Shown: positions 39,271-48,220 of the stretch, piece after piece | Numbering within the stretch: the first letter of the stretch is position 1 | Layout: each line of letters starts with the position of its first letter | From: Pediococcus stilesii | Lineage (GTDB): Bacteria > Bacillota > Bacilli > Lactobacillales > Lactobacillaceae | Assembly (NCBI RefSeq): GCF_001437075.1 | Contig: NZ_JQBX01000011.1 | Location: 1 to 64,000 of the forward strand | DNA length: 64,000 nucleotides | Direction of reading: 5' to 3' | Position numbers and translations under genes: made by a program | Notes under the pieces: model-generated | What the model was told of the DNA's origin: nothing | What the model saw: only the letters and a program-made list of their open reading frames with translations | Databases searched by the model: none

Positions 39271-39381
39271 AAGGATACGGAGAAAGGTGGTCAAGAGTTG
39301 AGGATTAGTCTAGGCGTGGCTAATATCCATAGGCTTCTGTTTTTCGAAGCTCAACTAGGCTACAAGCAAGCGTCTACTTAA
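39271..39381. repeat. Intergenic repeat, type B, copy 2
   Basis: Same order of blocks as copy 1: the 17-base AAGGATACGGAGAAAGG, AGAGTTGAGGATTAGTCT, then CTCAACTAGGC and the CAAGCAAGCG tail. AGTTGAG and CTCAACT can pair across the element. Confidence 0.75.
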
Positions 39382-39436
39382 CCAGAGTATACAAACCAAA
39401 AATCATTTCAAAAACAAAAAAACAACGAGGTAAAAT

Positions 39437-40819
39437 ATGACAGATAAATTATGGGGTGGCCGATTTACGGGAAAAGCGGCCGAATGGGTCGATGAATTTG
39501 GAGCTTCAATTCCGTTCGATTACAAATTGGCGGCTGAAGATATTGAGGGATCGTTGGCACATTCAAAAATGTTGGGAAAACAAGGAATTTTAAGTCAGGA
39601 TGAAGTGGACCAGATTCAAAAGGGTTTACTAGAAATTGAGCAAGAGTTAAATGATGGTGAACTTAAGTTTTCAATTGCTAATGAAGATATTCACTTAAAT
39701 ATCGAATCGATTTTGACAAAGAAGATTGGTGCTGTAGCTGGTAAGCTTCATACGGCACGGTCACGAAACGATCAAGTAGCAACTGATTTTCATCTTTGGA
39801 TGAAGCATCGTTTACCACGGGTGCTAAATGAACTAACCGAACTTCAAAAAACATTGGTTAGTTTAGCTGATCAAAATGCGGATGTAATTATGCCCGGATA
39901 TACGCATCTGCAGCATGCGCAACCAATTACGTACGGACATTATTTATTAGCATATTTTGAAATGTTCCAGAGGGATTATGAGCGTTTTGAATTTAATCGA
40001 AAACATACTGATATTCTTCCTTTGGGCGCTGCTGCGTTAGCCGGGACGACTTTTCCGATTGATCAGCAATTTGTCGCGGAAGAACTAGGATTTGATAAAA
40101 TTTATCACAACAGTTTAGATGCAGTATCCGATCGTGATTTTGCTTTGGAATTTTTAAGCAACGCATCAATTTTGATGATGCACTTGTCCAGAATGGCGGA
40201 AGAATTAATTCTCTGGGGAACGTACGAATTTAATTATATTGAACTGGATGATACTTTTTCCACAGGTTCATCAATCATGCCGCAAAAAAAGAATGCAGAT
40301 TTTGCCGAACTTGTGCGTGGTAAAACGGGGCGGGTCTATGGTGGATTAATGGGATTGTTAACGACAATGAAAGCCATTCCGTTGGCATACAACAAGGATA
40401 TGCAAGAAGACAAGGAAGCCGCTTTTGACGTAATGGATACCATTCTTGCATCGATTAATGTTTTTAACGGAATGCTGGCAACGTTGACTGTGCATAAGGA
40501 ACGGATGAGTACGGCAACCGAAAATGATTTTTCGAATGCAACTGAACTTGCCGACTATTTGGCAAGTAAAGGAATCCCATTCCGACAGGCCCATGCAATT
40601 GTGGGTGAACTGGTTTTGAAAGGGATTCAGACCCAAACCACGTTGACTCAGATGCCATTAGCTGAATTAAAGCAGGCTTCGGCCCAAATTGAGGATGATG
40701 TTTACGAAGTTTTAAAATCAAAAGTGGCCGTGGAACGTCGAACCTCAATTGGCGGAACCGCAATTTCAAATGTAAAAAAAGAAGTTGAACGTGATTATAA
40801 AATAATAGCGAATCGCTAA
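39437..40819 (+). CDS. argH: Argininosuccinate lyase
   Basis: A 460-aa member of the fumarase/aspartase superfamily that splits argininosuccinate to arginine and fumarate. The signature [10 protein letters not shown] is near 277-286; [12 protein letters not shown] and [10 protein letters not shown] are also clear. It follows argG after a 364-base repeat-filled gap with no clear terminator or new promoter, so it probably depends on the argG transcript. Confidence 0.95.
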   Translation: MTDKLWGGRFTGKAAEWVDEFGASIPFDYKLAAEDIEGSLAHSKMLGKQGILSQDEVDQIQKGLLEIEQELNDGELKFSIANEDIHLNIESILTKKIGAVAGKLHTARSRNDQVATDFHLWMKHRLPRVLNELTELQKTLVSLADQNADVIMPGYTHLQHAQPITYGHYLLAYFEMFQRDYERFEFNRKHTDILPLGAAALAGTTFPIDQQFVAEELGFDKIYHNSLDAVSDRDFALEFLSNASILMMHLSRMAEELILWGTYEFNYIELDDTFSTGSSIMPQKKNADFAELVRGKTGRVYGGLMGLLTTMKAIPLAYNKDMQEDKEAAFDVMDTILASINVFNGMLATLTVHKERMSTATENDFSNATELADYLASKGIPFRQAHAIVGELVLKGIQTQTTLTQMPLAELKQASAQIEDDVYEVLKSKVAVERRTSIGGTAISNVKKEVERDYKIIANR

Positions 40820-40827
40820 AGACAGCA

Positions 40828-40859
40828 AAAAAAGCAATCCAGTTTTGGATTGCTTTTTT
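40828..40859 (+). terminator. Rho-independent terminator of argH
   Basis: 14-bp perfect arms (40828-40841 and 40846-40859) ending in six T. The flanking A-run also allows leftward termination. Confidence 0.9.
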
Positions 40860-40919
40860 ATTGTTCGAAGTTAATAACTAATTTGGATGCTTCACGTAGA
40901 AAATCCGGTGTTAATTTAA

Positions 40920-41684
40920 TTACTTCTTAGCTTCCTCGATTAGTTTTTGCATTGCTTGTGCTTGATACTGAGCAGCAAATTGCGCAGAAGCTTTTTTAGT
41001 TGTCTCTTCGGTTAATTTCTTTTGATCAGCAGCACTCATTGTTGGATTTTTCTTCATTGCATCGGTTAGGGTTGCTTTAACCGTTGCTGTAACCTTGGTT
41101 TTAACATATTGTGCTGCATCTTTTTTCATCTGGGCTTGATTTTGTTTAACCAATTTACCCAGTTTTGTCGCTTGAGTTGTTGATAAAGTCAACCAGTCTT
41201 TAGGAACATAGAAAGTATTAACGCGCTTTGATACTTCGCGATTATTACCAGCAATCCCAAACCAGAATTGATACGTACCGTTTTTATAAACCCAACGAGT
41301 AGTTTTCTTAACTAGTCGAGCGGAATCTTTTGTTGTTGTATGAACCGTATTGGTCGTTTTATCAGTAGCGGTATGGCTAGGTGTTTTCTGAGAATCTGTT
41401 TCGTTATAAAGGTAAACGCGCTCTTTGTCAGCCGTTCCGATACTTTTATAAAGTAACATGTTCATCTGCTTCGATGGGGAAACAGAGTAAATTTCCTGAG
41501 TCGTTGTTTCGGTAGTTTTATGCATCCCAAAATGTTCGCGGTCATTCATGACCATCAAAACGGAAGAACCCACCACTACAACTGCCGAAATTAGGGAAAG
41601 AATAATTCTAATTGTCGTTTTAGAAATCAGCGTCATCGAAACGAATAGTGCAATGGCAGCGATAATTAAAAGAAAAATAATCAT
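40920..41684 (-). CDS. DUF4811 domain protein
   Basis: A 254-aa protein with two N-terminal membrane helices (about 2-20 and 24-46) and a long Lys/Thr/Gln-rich extracellular or peripheral part that looks helical toward the end (Ala/Gln-rich, 185-254). It starts on the last base of the MFS stop codon (TAATG), so it is translationally coupled to the pump. The DUF4811 family commonly sits beside DHA2 pumps in lactobacilli. Its function is unknown; an accessory role in efflux is a fair guess. Confidence 0.8.
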   Translation of the reverse strand: MIIFLLIIAAIALFVSMTLISKTTIRIILSLISAVVVVGSSVLMVMNDREHFGMHKTTETTTQEIYSVSPSKQMNMLLYKSIGTADKERVYLYNETDSQKTPSHTATDKTTNTVHTTTKDSARLVKKTTRWVYKNGTYQFWFGIAGNNREVSKRVNTFYVPKDWLTLSTTQATKLGKLVKQNQAQMKKDAAQYVKTKVTATVKATLTDAMKKNPTMSAADQKKLTEETTKKASAQFAAQYQAQAMQKLIEEAKK

Positions 41685-43162
41685 TATTTTTCACCTCCAG
41701 CTTGAGGTTGGACCTTGGCAGAACCACCGGCACGGGTGCTAACAAAGAATGCAATGAGCAATCCGAGTGCGCTAAATGCAATTGCAATCCAAAATGTTGC
41801 ATGGTACCCAGCAACGGTGGCGTCAAGAGCTTGATTTTTATAGGCTAGCGGTTCAGTGGTTAGCAGGTGTTTACCTGGCATTTGATTTTTAGTGACGTTT
41901 GTTAAAACACTAACCAAAATAGCAGTTCCGACTGAACTAGCTACTTGGCGTAACGTGTTATTAACAGCAGTTCCATGGCCCATTTTATCGAATGAAAGAG
42001 AGTTCATTCCAGATGTCGTAACGGGCATCATGGTCATCGCAATACCAGCCATTCGAACGGCGTATAACACAATAATGTAAATCATTGGGGTTGTCGTAGT
42101 TATAAATGCAAAAGGTATCGTTCCAGCGGTTAAAAGAAACATTCCAGTTACGGCTAGTCGTCTTGCACCAATCTTATCAAATAGACGTCCGGTAATGGGA
42201 CTTAAAACCCCCATCATTAATGCCCCTGGTAAAAGGGTTAATCCAGAATGAAAGGCGGTCTCACCGCGAACGGTCTGAATATAAAGTGGCAATACCATTT
42301 CGGCTCCGACCATTGCAATCATCGATACAGAACTCAATGCGGCTGAAATTGAAAATTCTGGAATCTTTAAAACATGTAAATCAAGGAACGGATTCTTGGA
42401 TCTTAATTGACGTAATCCAAATAAAATAACAAAGATAATTCCGACGATCAGAGTTGTTACAACGAGTGAGTCGCCCCAGCCTTTGTCGCCAACTTCTGAA
42501 AATCCAAAAAGAAGGCTACCAAATCCAATTGTGGAAAGAGCAGCTGAAATCCAATCAAGCTTCTTTTGATCAGTTTTTAGAACATCTTTCATAAATAAAA
42601 ATCCGGCCAATAAAACAAAAATTACAATTGGAATAATCATTCCAAATAGGGTCCGCCACTTGTAATTATCAATAATCCAACCGGAAAGTGTTGGGCCAAT
42701 TGCTGGAGCAACACCGATAACTAAACCAGCAAGTCCCATGGCTGAACCACGCTGATTTGCTGGAAAAATAGTTAACATCAAGGTTTGGAGAAGTGGCATT
42801 GTAACACCCACACCAAGGGCTTGAATTAAACGACCAGCGAGTAGAACTTGAAATGATGGAGCAGTATAACAAAGAATGGTTCCAATTAAGAAAATAAACA
42901 TGGCTGATAAATATAGTCGTTTGGATGGAACGCGACTTGTCAGCCAGGCACTAATAGGAATCATGATCCCATTAACCATTAGGAATCCAGTAGTGAGCCA
43001 TTGTACAGTTGAGGTACTGATATCAAAGGCGTTCATTAAAGTTGGAAACGCAGTGGTTAAGATGGTTTGGTTCAAAACGGTACAGAAAGTACCTATTAAT
43101 AGCACAAGGATTAACAAGGAACGCTTGTATGGTTTTCCGTGTGCATCAATTGCTTGTGGCAT
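41684..43162 (-). CDS. DHA2-family (EmrB/QacA) multidrug efflux MFS transporter
   Basis: A 492-aa membrane protein of the 14-helix DHA2 type. Motifs include LNQTILTTAFPTLM in helix 1, a loop 2-3 with WLTSRVPSKRLYL, and the antiporter motif C GVAPAIGPTLSGWI. It exports drugs or toxic metabolites with the proton gradient. I start at ATG 43162 (AAGGGG upstream); a TTG at 43183 is less likely. Divergent promoters shared with the MerR gene suggest regulation by it. Confidence 0.88.
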   Translation of the reverse strand: MPQAIDAHGKPYKRSLLILVLLIGTFCTVLNQTILTTAFPTLMNAFDISTSTVQWLTTGFLMVNGIMIPISAWLTSRVPSKRLYLSAMFIFLIGTILCYTAPSFQVLLAGRLIQALGVGVTMPLLQTLMLTIFPANQRGSAMGLAGLVIGVAPAIGPTLSGWIIDNYKWRTLFGMIIPIVIFVLLAGFLFMKDVLKTDQKKLDWISAALSTIGFGSLLFGFSEVGDKGWGDSLVVTTLIVGIIFVILFGLRQLRSKNPFLDLHVLKIPEFSISAALSSVSMIAMVGAEMVLPLYIQTVRGETAFHSGLTLLPGALMMGVLSPITGRLFDKIGARRLAVTGMFLLTAGTIPFAFITTTTPMIYIIVLYAVRMAGIAMTMMPVTTSGMNSLSFDKMGHGTAVNNTLRQVASSVGTAILVSVLTNVTKNQMPGKHLLTTEPLAYKNQALDATVAGYHATFWIAIAFSALGLLIAFFVSTRAGGSAKVQPQAGGEK

Positions 43163-43200
43163 AAGCTTACAACCCCTTTTCAAAAAACTTTTCTTTGGAT

Positions 43201-43262
43201 ACTATAAGTCGTTTTGAATTGTTTGTCAACTTATTTGACAAAGGTGTTAGGTAAGTTATAAT
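43201..43262. promoter_or_regulatory. Divergent promoters with back-to-back -35 palindrome
   Basis: Rightward: TTGACA (43235-43240), 16-nt spacer, TATAAT (43257-43262). Leftward: TTGACA (43229-43224), 17-nt spacer, TATAGT (43206-43201). The two -35 boxes form a perfect 8-bp inverted repeat with a 5-nt centre (43222-43242), a probable regulator target. Confidence 0.75.
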
Positions 43263-43311
43263 TAGTTTAATTAATAGGATAAGGTTGAACTTGTTAACTA
43301 GGAGGAGAATT

Positions 43312-43764
43312 ATGAATAGTTCCAGTAATCACGCTAATACGCTTAAAAAAATTATTGATAGCGATTCATTACTGTTAAGTATTGGTGATGTTGCCAACGC
43401 AATTGACGTGTCAACTAGACAACTACGCTATTGGGAGAAAAAAGGTTACATTAAATCTAAAATTTCAAAATCGGGTCAGCGAAAGTACACCTATTTTACG
43501 CTACTACAGGCTGGTGATATTGCCGGATACATTAATGAAGGATATACACTGGCCAGCGCTGCTGAAAAAACGGCGAACAATGCCCGAATTATGAAAAGGT
43601 TGCGGCAATTTTTACAAACCCGATTTGATAATGGCTATGAAATTGAGGGCGGTTATGAAATTGATTTAGGCGAAATCAAGGACGTCGACGCAGAGCAGCA
43701 TCTGCATATTGATCTCATGGAAGACGGGGAAAGTTTTTTTCAGATCAAAAAGAAGGACAAATAA
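43312..43764 (+). CDS. MerR-family transcriptional regulator
   Basis: A 150-aa regulator with a MerR winged HTH near residues 23-60 (SIGDVANAIDVSTRQLRYWEKKGYI) and a short acidic C-terminal half with no cysteine cluster, so it is not a metal sensor. The start is ATG 43312 with AGGAGGAG 5-6 nt upstream. It is divergent from the DHA2 pump and probably controls the shared promoter region. Confidence 0.85.
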   Translation: MNSSSNHANTLKKIIDSDSLLLSIGDVANAIDVSTRQLRYWEKKGYIKSKISKSGQRKYTYFTLLQAGDIAGYINEGYTLASAAEKTANNARIMKRLRQFLQTRFDNGYEIEGGYEIDLGEIKDVDAEQHLHIDLMEDGESFFQIKKKDK

Positions 43765-43793
43765 TTGACGAATGGTACGCGGTGCTATATATT
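43765..43793 (+). promoter_or_regulatory. Promoter of the FMN riboswitch-ribU transcript
   Basis: TTGACG (43765-43770) begins directly after the MerR stop; a 17-nt spacer and TATATT (43788-43793) follow. Confidence 0.65.
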
Positions 43794-43823
43794 ATAGATG
43801 AAATACTTACGAATAATAAGGTT

Positions 43824-43940
43824 CATCTTCAAGGGGCAGGGTGTGATTCCCGACCGGTGGTAAAGTCCATGAGCTATCTTTGGATGGTCGATTCGGTGTA
43901 ATTCCGAAACCGATAGTTAAAGTCTAGATAAAGGGAGATT
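43824..43940 (+). promoter_or_regulatory. FMN (RFN) riboswitch
   Basis: The conserved RFN blocks are present in order: ATCTTCAAGGGGCAGGGTG, GATTCCCGACCGGTGG, AAAGTC, GATTCGGTGTAATTCCG, ACCGATAGT and AAAGTC, with the closing pairing near AAAGGGAGAT. It senses FMN and precedes a terminator and ribU, giving repression of riboflavin uptake when FMN is plentiful. Confidence 0.95.
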
Positions 43941-43980
43941 GAATTTATTTGCGCGAGTTGGAAGGCTAGCAGTCCAACTT

Positions 43981-44020
43981 AAACACCAACGCCCCGAATT
44001 TTAAGCGTTGGTGTTTTTTT
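43981..44020 (+). terminator. Riboswitch-controlled terminator
   Basis: 12-bp perfect arms (43981-43992 and 44005-44016) and a T-run. It lies between the RFN aptamer and ribU and is the likely expression platform. Confidence 0.9.
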
Positions 44021-44068
44021 GTGTAAATAAAACCAAGAAGGTGCTCCAAATCCAAGGAGGCAGTAAAT

Positions 44069-44650
44069 ATGAGTGTTTCTAAAGTTAATAAGATGGTTGT
44101 AGTAGCAATGTTGGCCGCGATTTCGTTTGTTTTAATTTTCATTGATTTTCCGCTATTACCGGGATTTTCTTTTTTGAAGATTGATTTTGCGGATGTTCCG
44201 GTATTAATTGGGACGGTGCTGTTTGGCCCAATTTGGGGGATGGCAACCGCGGCTTTGGCGGGGTTAATGGATATTATTTTACGGGATAGTAATCCTGCTG
44301 GAGCATTAGGAGCCGTTGCAAATTGGATGGCAGCAGTGTCGTATGTTTTACCGATTTATTACTTTTTGAAAGCCGCCCATGGCAGCGAACATAAAAAAGA
44401 AATGGGTGCACTGATTAAGGGTGTTTTGGTTGGTTCAATTTTGATGACGGTAATTATGAGTCTAGCAAATCTATTTGTTATGTTGCCATTATATATGAAG
44501 CTAGCAAGCTTCCAAATCAATGTTTCAACGTTAAACATGGTTATTTATGGAATCGTACCGTTCAATCTACTAAAAGGATTGATTGTAGGAGTTGCTATTG
44601 CACTAGTTTACTTCAGATTACTTCCGATCATCAGAAGGGCAGCTAATTAG
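44069..44650 (+). CDS. ribU: Riboflavin ECF transporter S component
   Basis: A 193-aa membrane protein with six helices in the RibU pattern (KMVVVAMLAAISFVL ... LKIDFADVPVLIGTVLFGP). It binds riboflavin and works with a shared ECF energising module encoded elsewhere. The FMN riboswitch just upstream confirms the substrate class. AGGAGG lies 9 nt before the ATG. Confidence 0.95.
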   Translation: MSVSKVNKMVVVAMLAAISFVLIFIDFPLLPGFSFLKIDFADVPVLIGTVLFGPIWGMATAALAGLMDIILRDSNPAGALGAVANWMAAVSYVLPIYYFLKAAHGSEHKKEMGALIKGVLVGSILMTVIMSLANLFVMLPLYMKLASFQINVSTLNMVIYGIVPFNLLKGLIVGVAIALVYFRLLPIIRRAAN

Positions 44651-44800
44651 TATTTTAGATAACTGGAATGATTTAGATTAGAATGAATTAATACTGCTAG
44701 TATAAGTATTGAAGTTAAATCACTTATCAATTAATGATTACTATATTTATCCATTTTATCAGGTCAAAATAATAGAAAATGAAAAAGCTAAAGATTATAA

Positions 44801-44850
44801 TTAATATCGTAAAATGTTAAGCCGATATTGTTAATTTTTAGTTTTTTTTT
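44801..44850 (+). terminator. Possible terminator of ribU
   Basis: A short hairpin AATATCG/CGATATT (44803-44829) is followed at some distance by a long T-run. The rest of 44651-44900 is A/T-rich with no gene seen. Confidence 0.35.
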
Positions 44851-44900
44851 ACTTTTTAATTTTAAATTTGCGTAATTAGGTACGTAGTGGGAAATTTCAC

Positions 44901-44938
44901 TGAATTTACATATGAATTTTGGATGAATTTATGAATTT
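44901..44938 (+). repeat. Four TGAATTT direct repeats upstream of the dlt promoter
   Basis: TGAATTT occurs at 44901, 44913, 44924 and 44932 (spacings 12, 11 and 8), immediately before the dlt -35 region. The first spacings are near one helical turn, as in response-regulator sites. Confidence 0.5.
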
Positions 44939-44963
44939 TTTAGGCACATTATGTTACAAACAT

Positions 44964-44992
44964 TTTACAATTTTGAGATTTAATGGCATACT
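44964..44992 (+). promoter_or_regulatory. Promoter of the dlt operon
   Basis: TTTACA (44964-44969), a 17-nt spacer and CATACT (44987-44992), leaving an 80-base leader before dltX. Confidence 0.55.
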
Positions 44993-45072
44993 TTTACTTA
45001 ATGTCTTGATAAAGATATTTTATGACAGACAGTTGTAAATAGTAAACGTCAAATCAACAAGGGGGGATTGTG

Positions 45073-45222
45073 ATGCTAACCTTTTTTAAGGATCTATGGC
45101 AACATAATTCAGTGAAGTTTATTACCCGAACCGTGTTCTACTTTGCGGTTCTACTAATATTACTTTATTTATATGGGTATAGTGGTATGTCTGGTGGGAC
45201 ATTCATTTATAACGAGTTTTAA
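45073..45222 (+). CDS. dltX: DltX, small membrane protein of the D-alanylation operon
   Basis: A 49-aa protein with one helix (FAVLLILLYLYGYSG) and the conserved C-terminal end GTFIYNEF. The position directly before dltA and the Phe-x-Tyr-x-x-Phe tail are diagnostic. DltX is needed for D-alanyl transfer and is thought to carry or accept D-Ala at the DltB channel. A GGGGGG-rich box precedes the ATG. Confidence 0.93.
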   Translation: MLTFFKDLWQHNSVKFITRTVFYFAVLLILLYLYGYSGMSGGTFIYNEF

Positions 45223-45240
45223 CTGGGGGAATTATTACTT

Positions 45241-46767
45241 ATGGGAAAAGTTATTAATGTTATCGAACAAATCGATGCAATTGCAACAAAGCATCCAGAT
45301 TGGATTGCATATGATTACTTAGGTGAAAAGAACACCTATGGAGAATTAAAAGCTTATTCAGATAGCTTAGCTTCATATATACTGACGCGGGGAATTAAAG
45401 AAGAATCACCAATCATGGTGTATGGAGCACAGACCTTCAAGATGATTGCGACATTTCTTGGAATCGTTAAAAGTGGACATGCATACGTGCCAATTGATCG
45501 TCATTCTCCAGCAGAACGGTTAACAATGATTAACGAAATTGCTGAGCCGGGTCTTTGTATTGCAGTTGAAGATCTACCAATCTCGCTGAAAGATTTACCA
45601 ATTCTAGAAGGTCAAGAATTAGTAGACGTCTTTGAGTCAAATAAAAGTGTCACACCAAATAGCTTTGTGACTGGTGATGATAATTACTACATTATCTTTA
45701 CTTCTGGAACAACTGGTAAACCAAAGGGTGTTCAAATTAGTCATAACAATCTTTTGAGTTTTGTAAACTGGGAGGTTAATGATTTTGATTTGCCAGAACA
45801 ACCAGCAACGCTATCTCAACCACCATATTCATTTGATCTATCCGTGATGGACTTGTATCCAACGCTAGTTCTAGGTGGAACACTTAAAGCCATTCCAAAG
45901 CAAGTAACGGACGATTTTAAAAAGCTTTTTGAAGTTTTACCAACGTTAGGACTTAACGTTTGGGTTTCAACACCATCATTTATGGATATTTGTCTTCTAC
46001 AACCAACGTTTGACGCAGAACATTTTCCTGCATTAACGCGGTTCCTATTCTGTGGTGAAGAATTAACCCATGCGACTGCACAAGCGTTAAAACAACGTTT
46101 TCCAAACGCTAAGATTTTTAACACTTATGGCCCAACAGAAGCAACTGTCGCAGTTACTTCAATTGAAATAACCGACGAAGTTCTAGAAAAGTACGATCGG
46201 TTACCAATTGGCCATCTAAAGGATGACACGGCTGGCTTTATTCTTGACGATAACGAAGACATTGCAAATGCGGGGACGGAAGGCGAACTTGTATTAGCTG
46301 GTCCAAGTGTTTCAAAAGGTTATCTAAATAATCAAGAAAAAACCGACGAGGCTTTCTTTGAATATGACGGACAACAAGCATATAAAACTGGTGATCTAAC
46401 GGTTATGGATGAGGACGGAATGCTTTATTATCGTGGAAGAACTGATTTTCAGATTAAATTGCATGGTTACCGAATCGAGCTAGAAGAGGTCAACCATTAT
46501 TTAAACAACGACCCACTAATTCAATCTGGGGTTGCTGTTCCTAAATATGGTAAGGACAATAAGGTCGCTCAATTAGTGGCTTATGTTGTTCCTGAAAAGA
46601 ATGATTTTGATTCACAAATAAAACTAACAGTGGCTATCAAGGATAGCTTAAAAGATAATATGATGGAGTACATGGTGCCTAATCGTTTCATTTTTGTTGA
46701 CAGTTTACCGCAGACGGCCAATGGAAAGATCGATATTAAGACTGTTATTGCAGAGGTTAACGCATAA
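45241..46767 (+). CDS. dltA: D-alanine--D-alanyl carrier protein ligase
   Basis: A 508-aa adenylate-forming enzyme that activates D-Ala with ATP and loads it on DltC. The P-loop FTSGTTGKPKGV is near 153-164; NTYGPTEATVAV and YKTGDL follow; the C-terminal catalytic Lys is in NGKIDIK. It starts 18 bases after dltX and overlaps dltB by one base. Confidence 0.96.
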   Translation: MGKVINVIEQIDAIATKHPDWIAYDYLGEKNTYGELKAYSDSLASYILTRGIKEESPIMVYGAQTFKMIATFLGIVKSGHAYVPIDRHSPAERLTMINEIAEPGLCIAVEDLPISLKDLPILEGQELVDVFESNKSVTPNSFVTGDDNYYIIFTSGTTGKPKGVQISHNNLLSFVNWEVNDFDLPEQPATLSQPPYSFDLSVMDLYPTLVLGGTLKAIPKQVTDDFKKLFEVLPTLGLNVWVSTPSFMDICLLQPTFDAEHFPALTRFLFCGEELTHATAQALKQRFPNAKIFNTYGPTEATVAVTSIEITDEVLEKYDRLPIGHLKDDTAGFILDDNEDIANAGTEGELVLAGPSVSKGYLNNQEKTDEAFFEYDGQQAYKTGDLTVMDEDGMLYYRGRTDFQIKLHGYRIELEEVNHYLNNDPLIQSGVAVPKYGKDNKVAQLVAYVVPEKNDFDSQIKLTVAIKDSLKDNMMEYMVPNRFIFVDSLPQTANGKIDIKTVIAEVNA

Positions 46768-47963
46768 TGCCATCTTTGACACCATACGAAAATCCGGCAT
46801 ATTTTATTATGCTGGCGGTAGCCTTTATTCCAATCGTGATTGGAATGCTTTGGGGCAAAAGATTTCACTGGTATGAAATTTTAGTTTCATTGTTCTTTAT
46901 TTTGCTAACCTTCGGGGGACCAAAATTTGAACAGGGAATTGCTTTAATTGGATACCTGGTATATGAAGTGATTTTGGTTTCACTTTATAATTTATATCGT
47001 AAGAAGAAAAATGACACATGGGTGTTTATTATTGCGGTTCTACTTGCGATTGCACCACTAGTGGTGGTTAAATTAACCCCGTTATTACAGACGGGAGCGG
47101 CTTCGATTATCGGATTTTTAGGGATCAGTTATCTAACATTCAAAGCTGTTCAAACGGTAATGGAAATTCGTGATGGAGTACTGAAAGACTTCAATCCGTG
47201 GTTTTTCTTACAATTTATGGCGTTCTTCCCAACAATTTCCTCCGGTCCAATTGATCGTTATCGTCGTTTTAAAAAAGACTATGATACCGTTCCAGATCGA
47301 GAAAAGTATCTTGGGATGTTGGAAAAGGGATTACATTACATCTTTTTAGGATTTGTGTATAAGTTTATGTTGTCGTATTTCTTCGGAACATATCTTTATC
47401 CAAAGGTCCAACACATTGCTTTACAATCTCATGGTTTATCATGGGGATTATTGGGAGTAATGTACGTTTATAGTTTCTACTTATTCTTTGATTTTGCCGG
47501 ATACAGTTTGTTTGCCGTCGCTACTAGTTACTTTATGGGAATTGAGACGCCAATGAACTTTAATCAGCCGTTTAAATCTAGAAATATCAAAGAATTTTGG
47601 AATAGATGGCATATGACGCTGTCATTTTGGTTTAGAGACTACGTATATATGCGCTTAGTCTTCTTCTTCATGAAGCATAAAACGTTCAAAAATCCCAAAA
47701 CGACTGCCAATATAACCTATATTTTAAACATGCTACTAATGGGATTTTGGCACGGTGAAACATGGTACTACATTTTATATGGATTGATCCATGGTGTAGC
47801 TTTAGTCGTTAACGATTGGTGGCTTGGATTTAAAAAGAAGAATCCAGGACGTTTTCCACATAATAAATTTACAGAATACTTTGCGATTTTTATAACGTTT
47901 AACTTTGTATGTTTCACGTTCTTGGTATTCTCAGGTTTTCTAGACAAACTATTTTTTCATTAA
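46767..47963 (+). CDS. dltB: D-alanyl transfer protein DltB (MBOAT family)
   Basis: A 398-aa MBOAT membrane protein with about 11 helices. The conserved catalytic histidine lies in MGFWHGETWYYILYG, and the NFNQPFKSRNIKEFWNRWH block is typical. It passes D-Ala from DltC across the membrane. Its start overlaps the dltA stop (TAATG). Confidence 0.96.
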   Translation: MPSLTPYENPAYFIMLAVAFIPIVIGMLWGKRFHWYEILVSLFFILLTFGGPKFEQGIALIGYLVYEVILVSLYNLYRKKKNDTWVFIIAVLLAIAPLVVVKLTPLLQTGAASIIGFLGISYLTFKAVQTVMEIRDGVLKDFNPWFFLQFMAFFPTISSGPIDRYRRFKKDYDTVPDREKYLGMLEKGLHYIFLGFVYKFMLSYFFGTYLYPKVQHIALQSHGLSWGLLGVMYVYSFYLFFDFAGYSLFAVATSYFMGIETPMNFNQPFKSRNIKEFWNRWHMTLSFWFRDYVYMRLVFFFMKHKTFKNPKTTANITYILNMLLMGFWHGETWYYILYGLIHGVALVVNDWWLGFKKKNPGRFPHNKFTEYFAIFITFNFVCFTFLVFSGFLDKLFFH

Positions 47964-47984
47964 TATAAAGGGGAGTAAATAATT

Positions 47985-48218
47985 ATGGACACAAAAGAAA
48001 CAGTATTAAACATTCTAGCGGATTTAACAGGTAATGATGTTAGCGGAAGTATGGATGAAAATCTATTTGACTCAGGATTGCTTGATTCAATGGGAACTGT
48101 TCAACTATTACTTCAACTTCAAACAGAATTAGGAATTGAAGCACCAGTTTCAGAATTTGAACGAAGCGAATGGGATACACCAAATAAAATTATCGCAAAA
48201 GTTGAGGAATTACAGTAG
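47985..48218 (+). CDS. dltC: D-alanyl carrier protein
   Basis: A 77-aa acyl-carrier-type protein. The phosphopantetheine serine is Ser35 in LLDSMGTV. It shuttles D-alanine from DltA to DltB. AGGGGAG lies upstream of the ATG. Confidence 0.96.
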   Translation: MDTKETVLNILADLTGNDVSGSMDENLFDSGLLDSMGTVQLLLQLQTELGIEAPVSEFERSEWDTPNKIIAKVEELQ

Positions 48219-48220
48219 TC

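Noticed and set aside
39073-39436. Insertion sequence between argG and argH
   Set aside because: No transposase frame. The content is short repeated blocks, so a non-autonomous repeat is the most that can be claimed.
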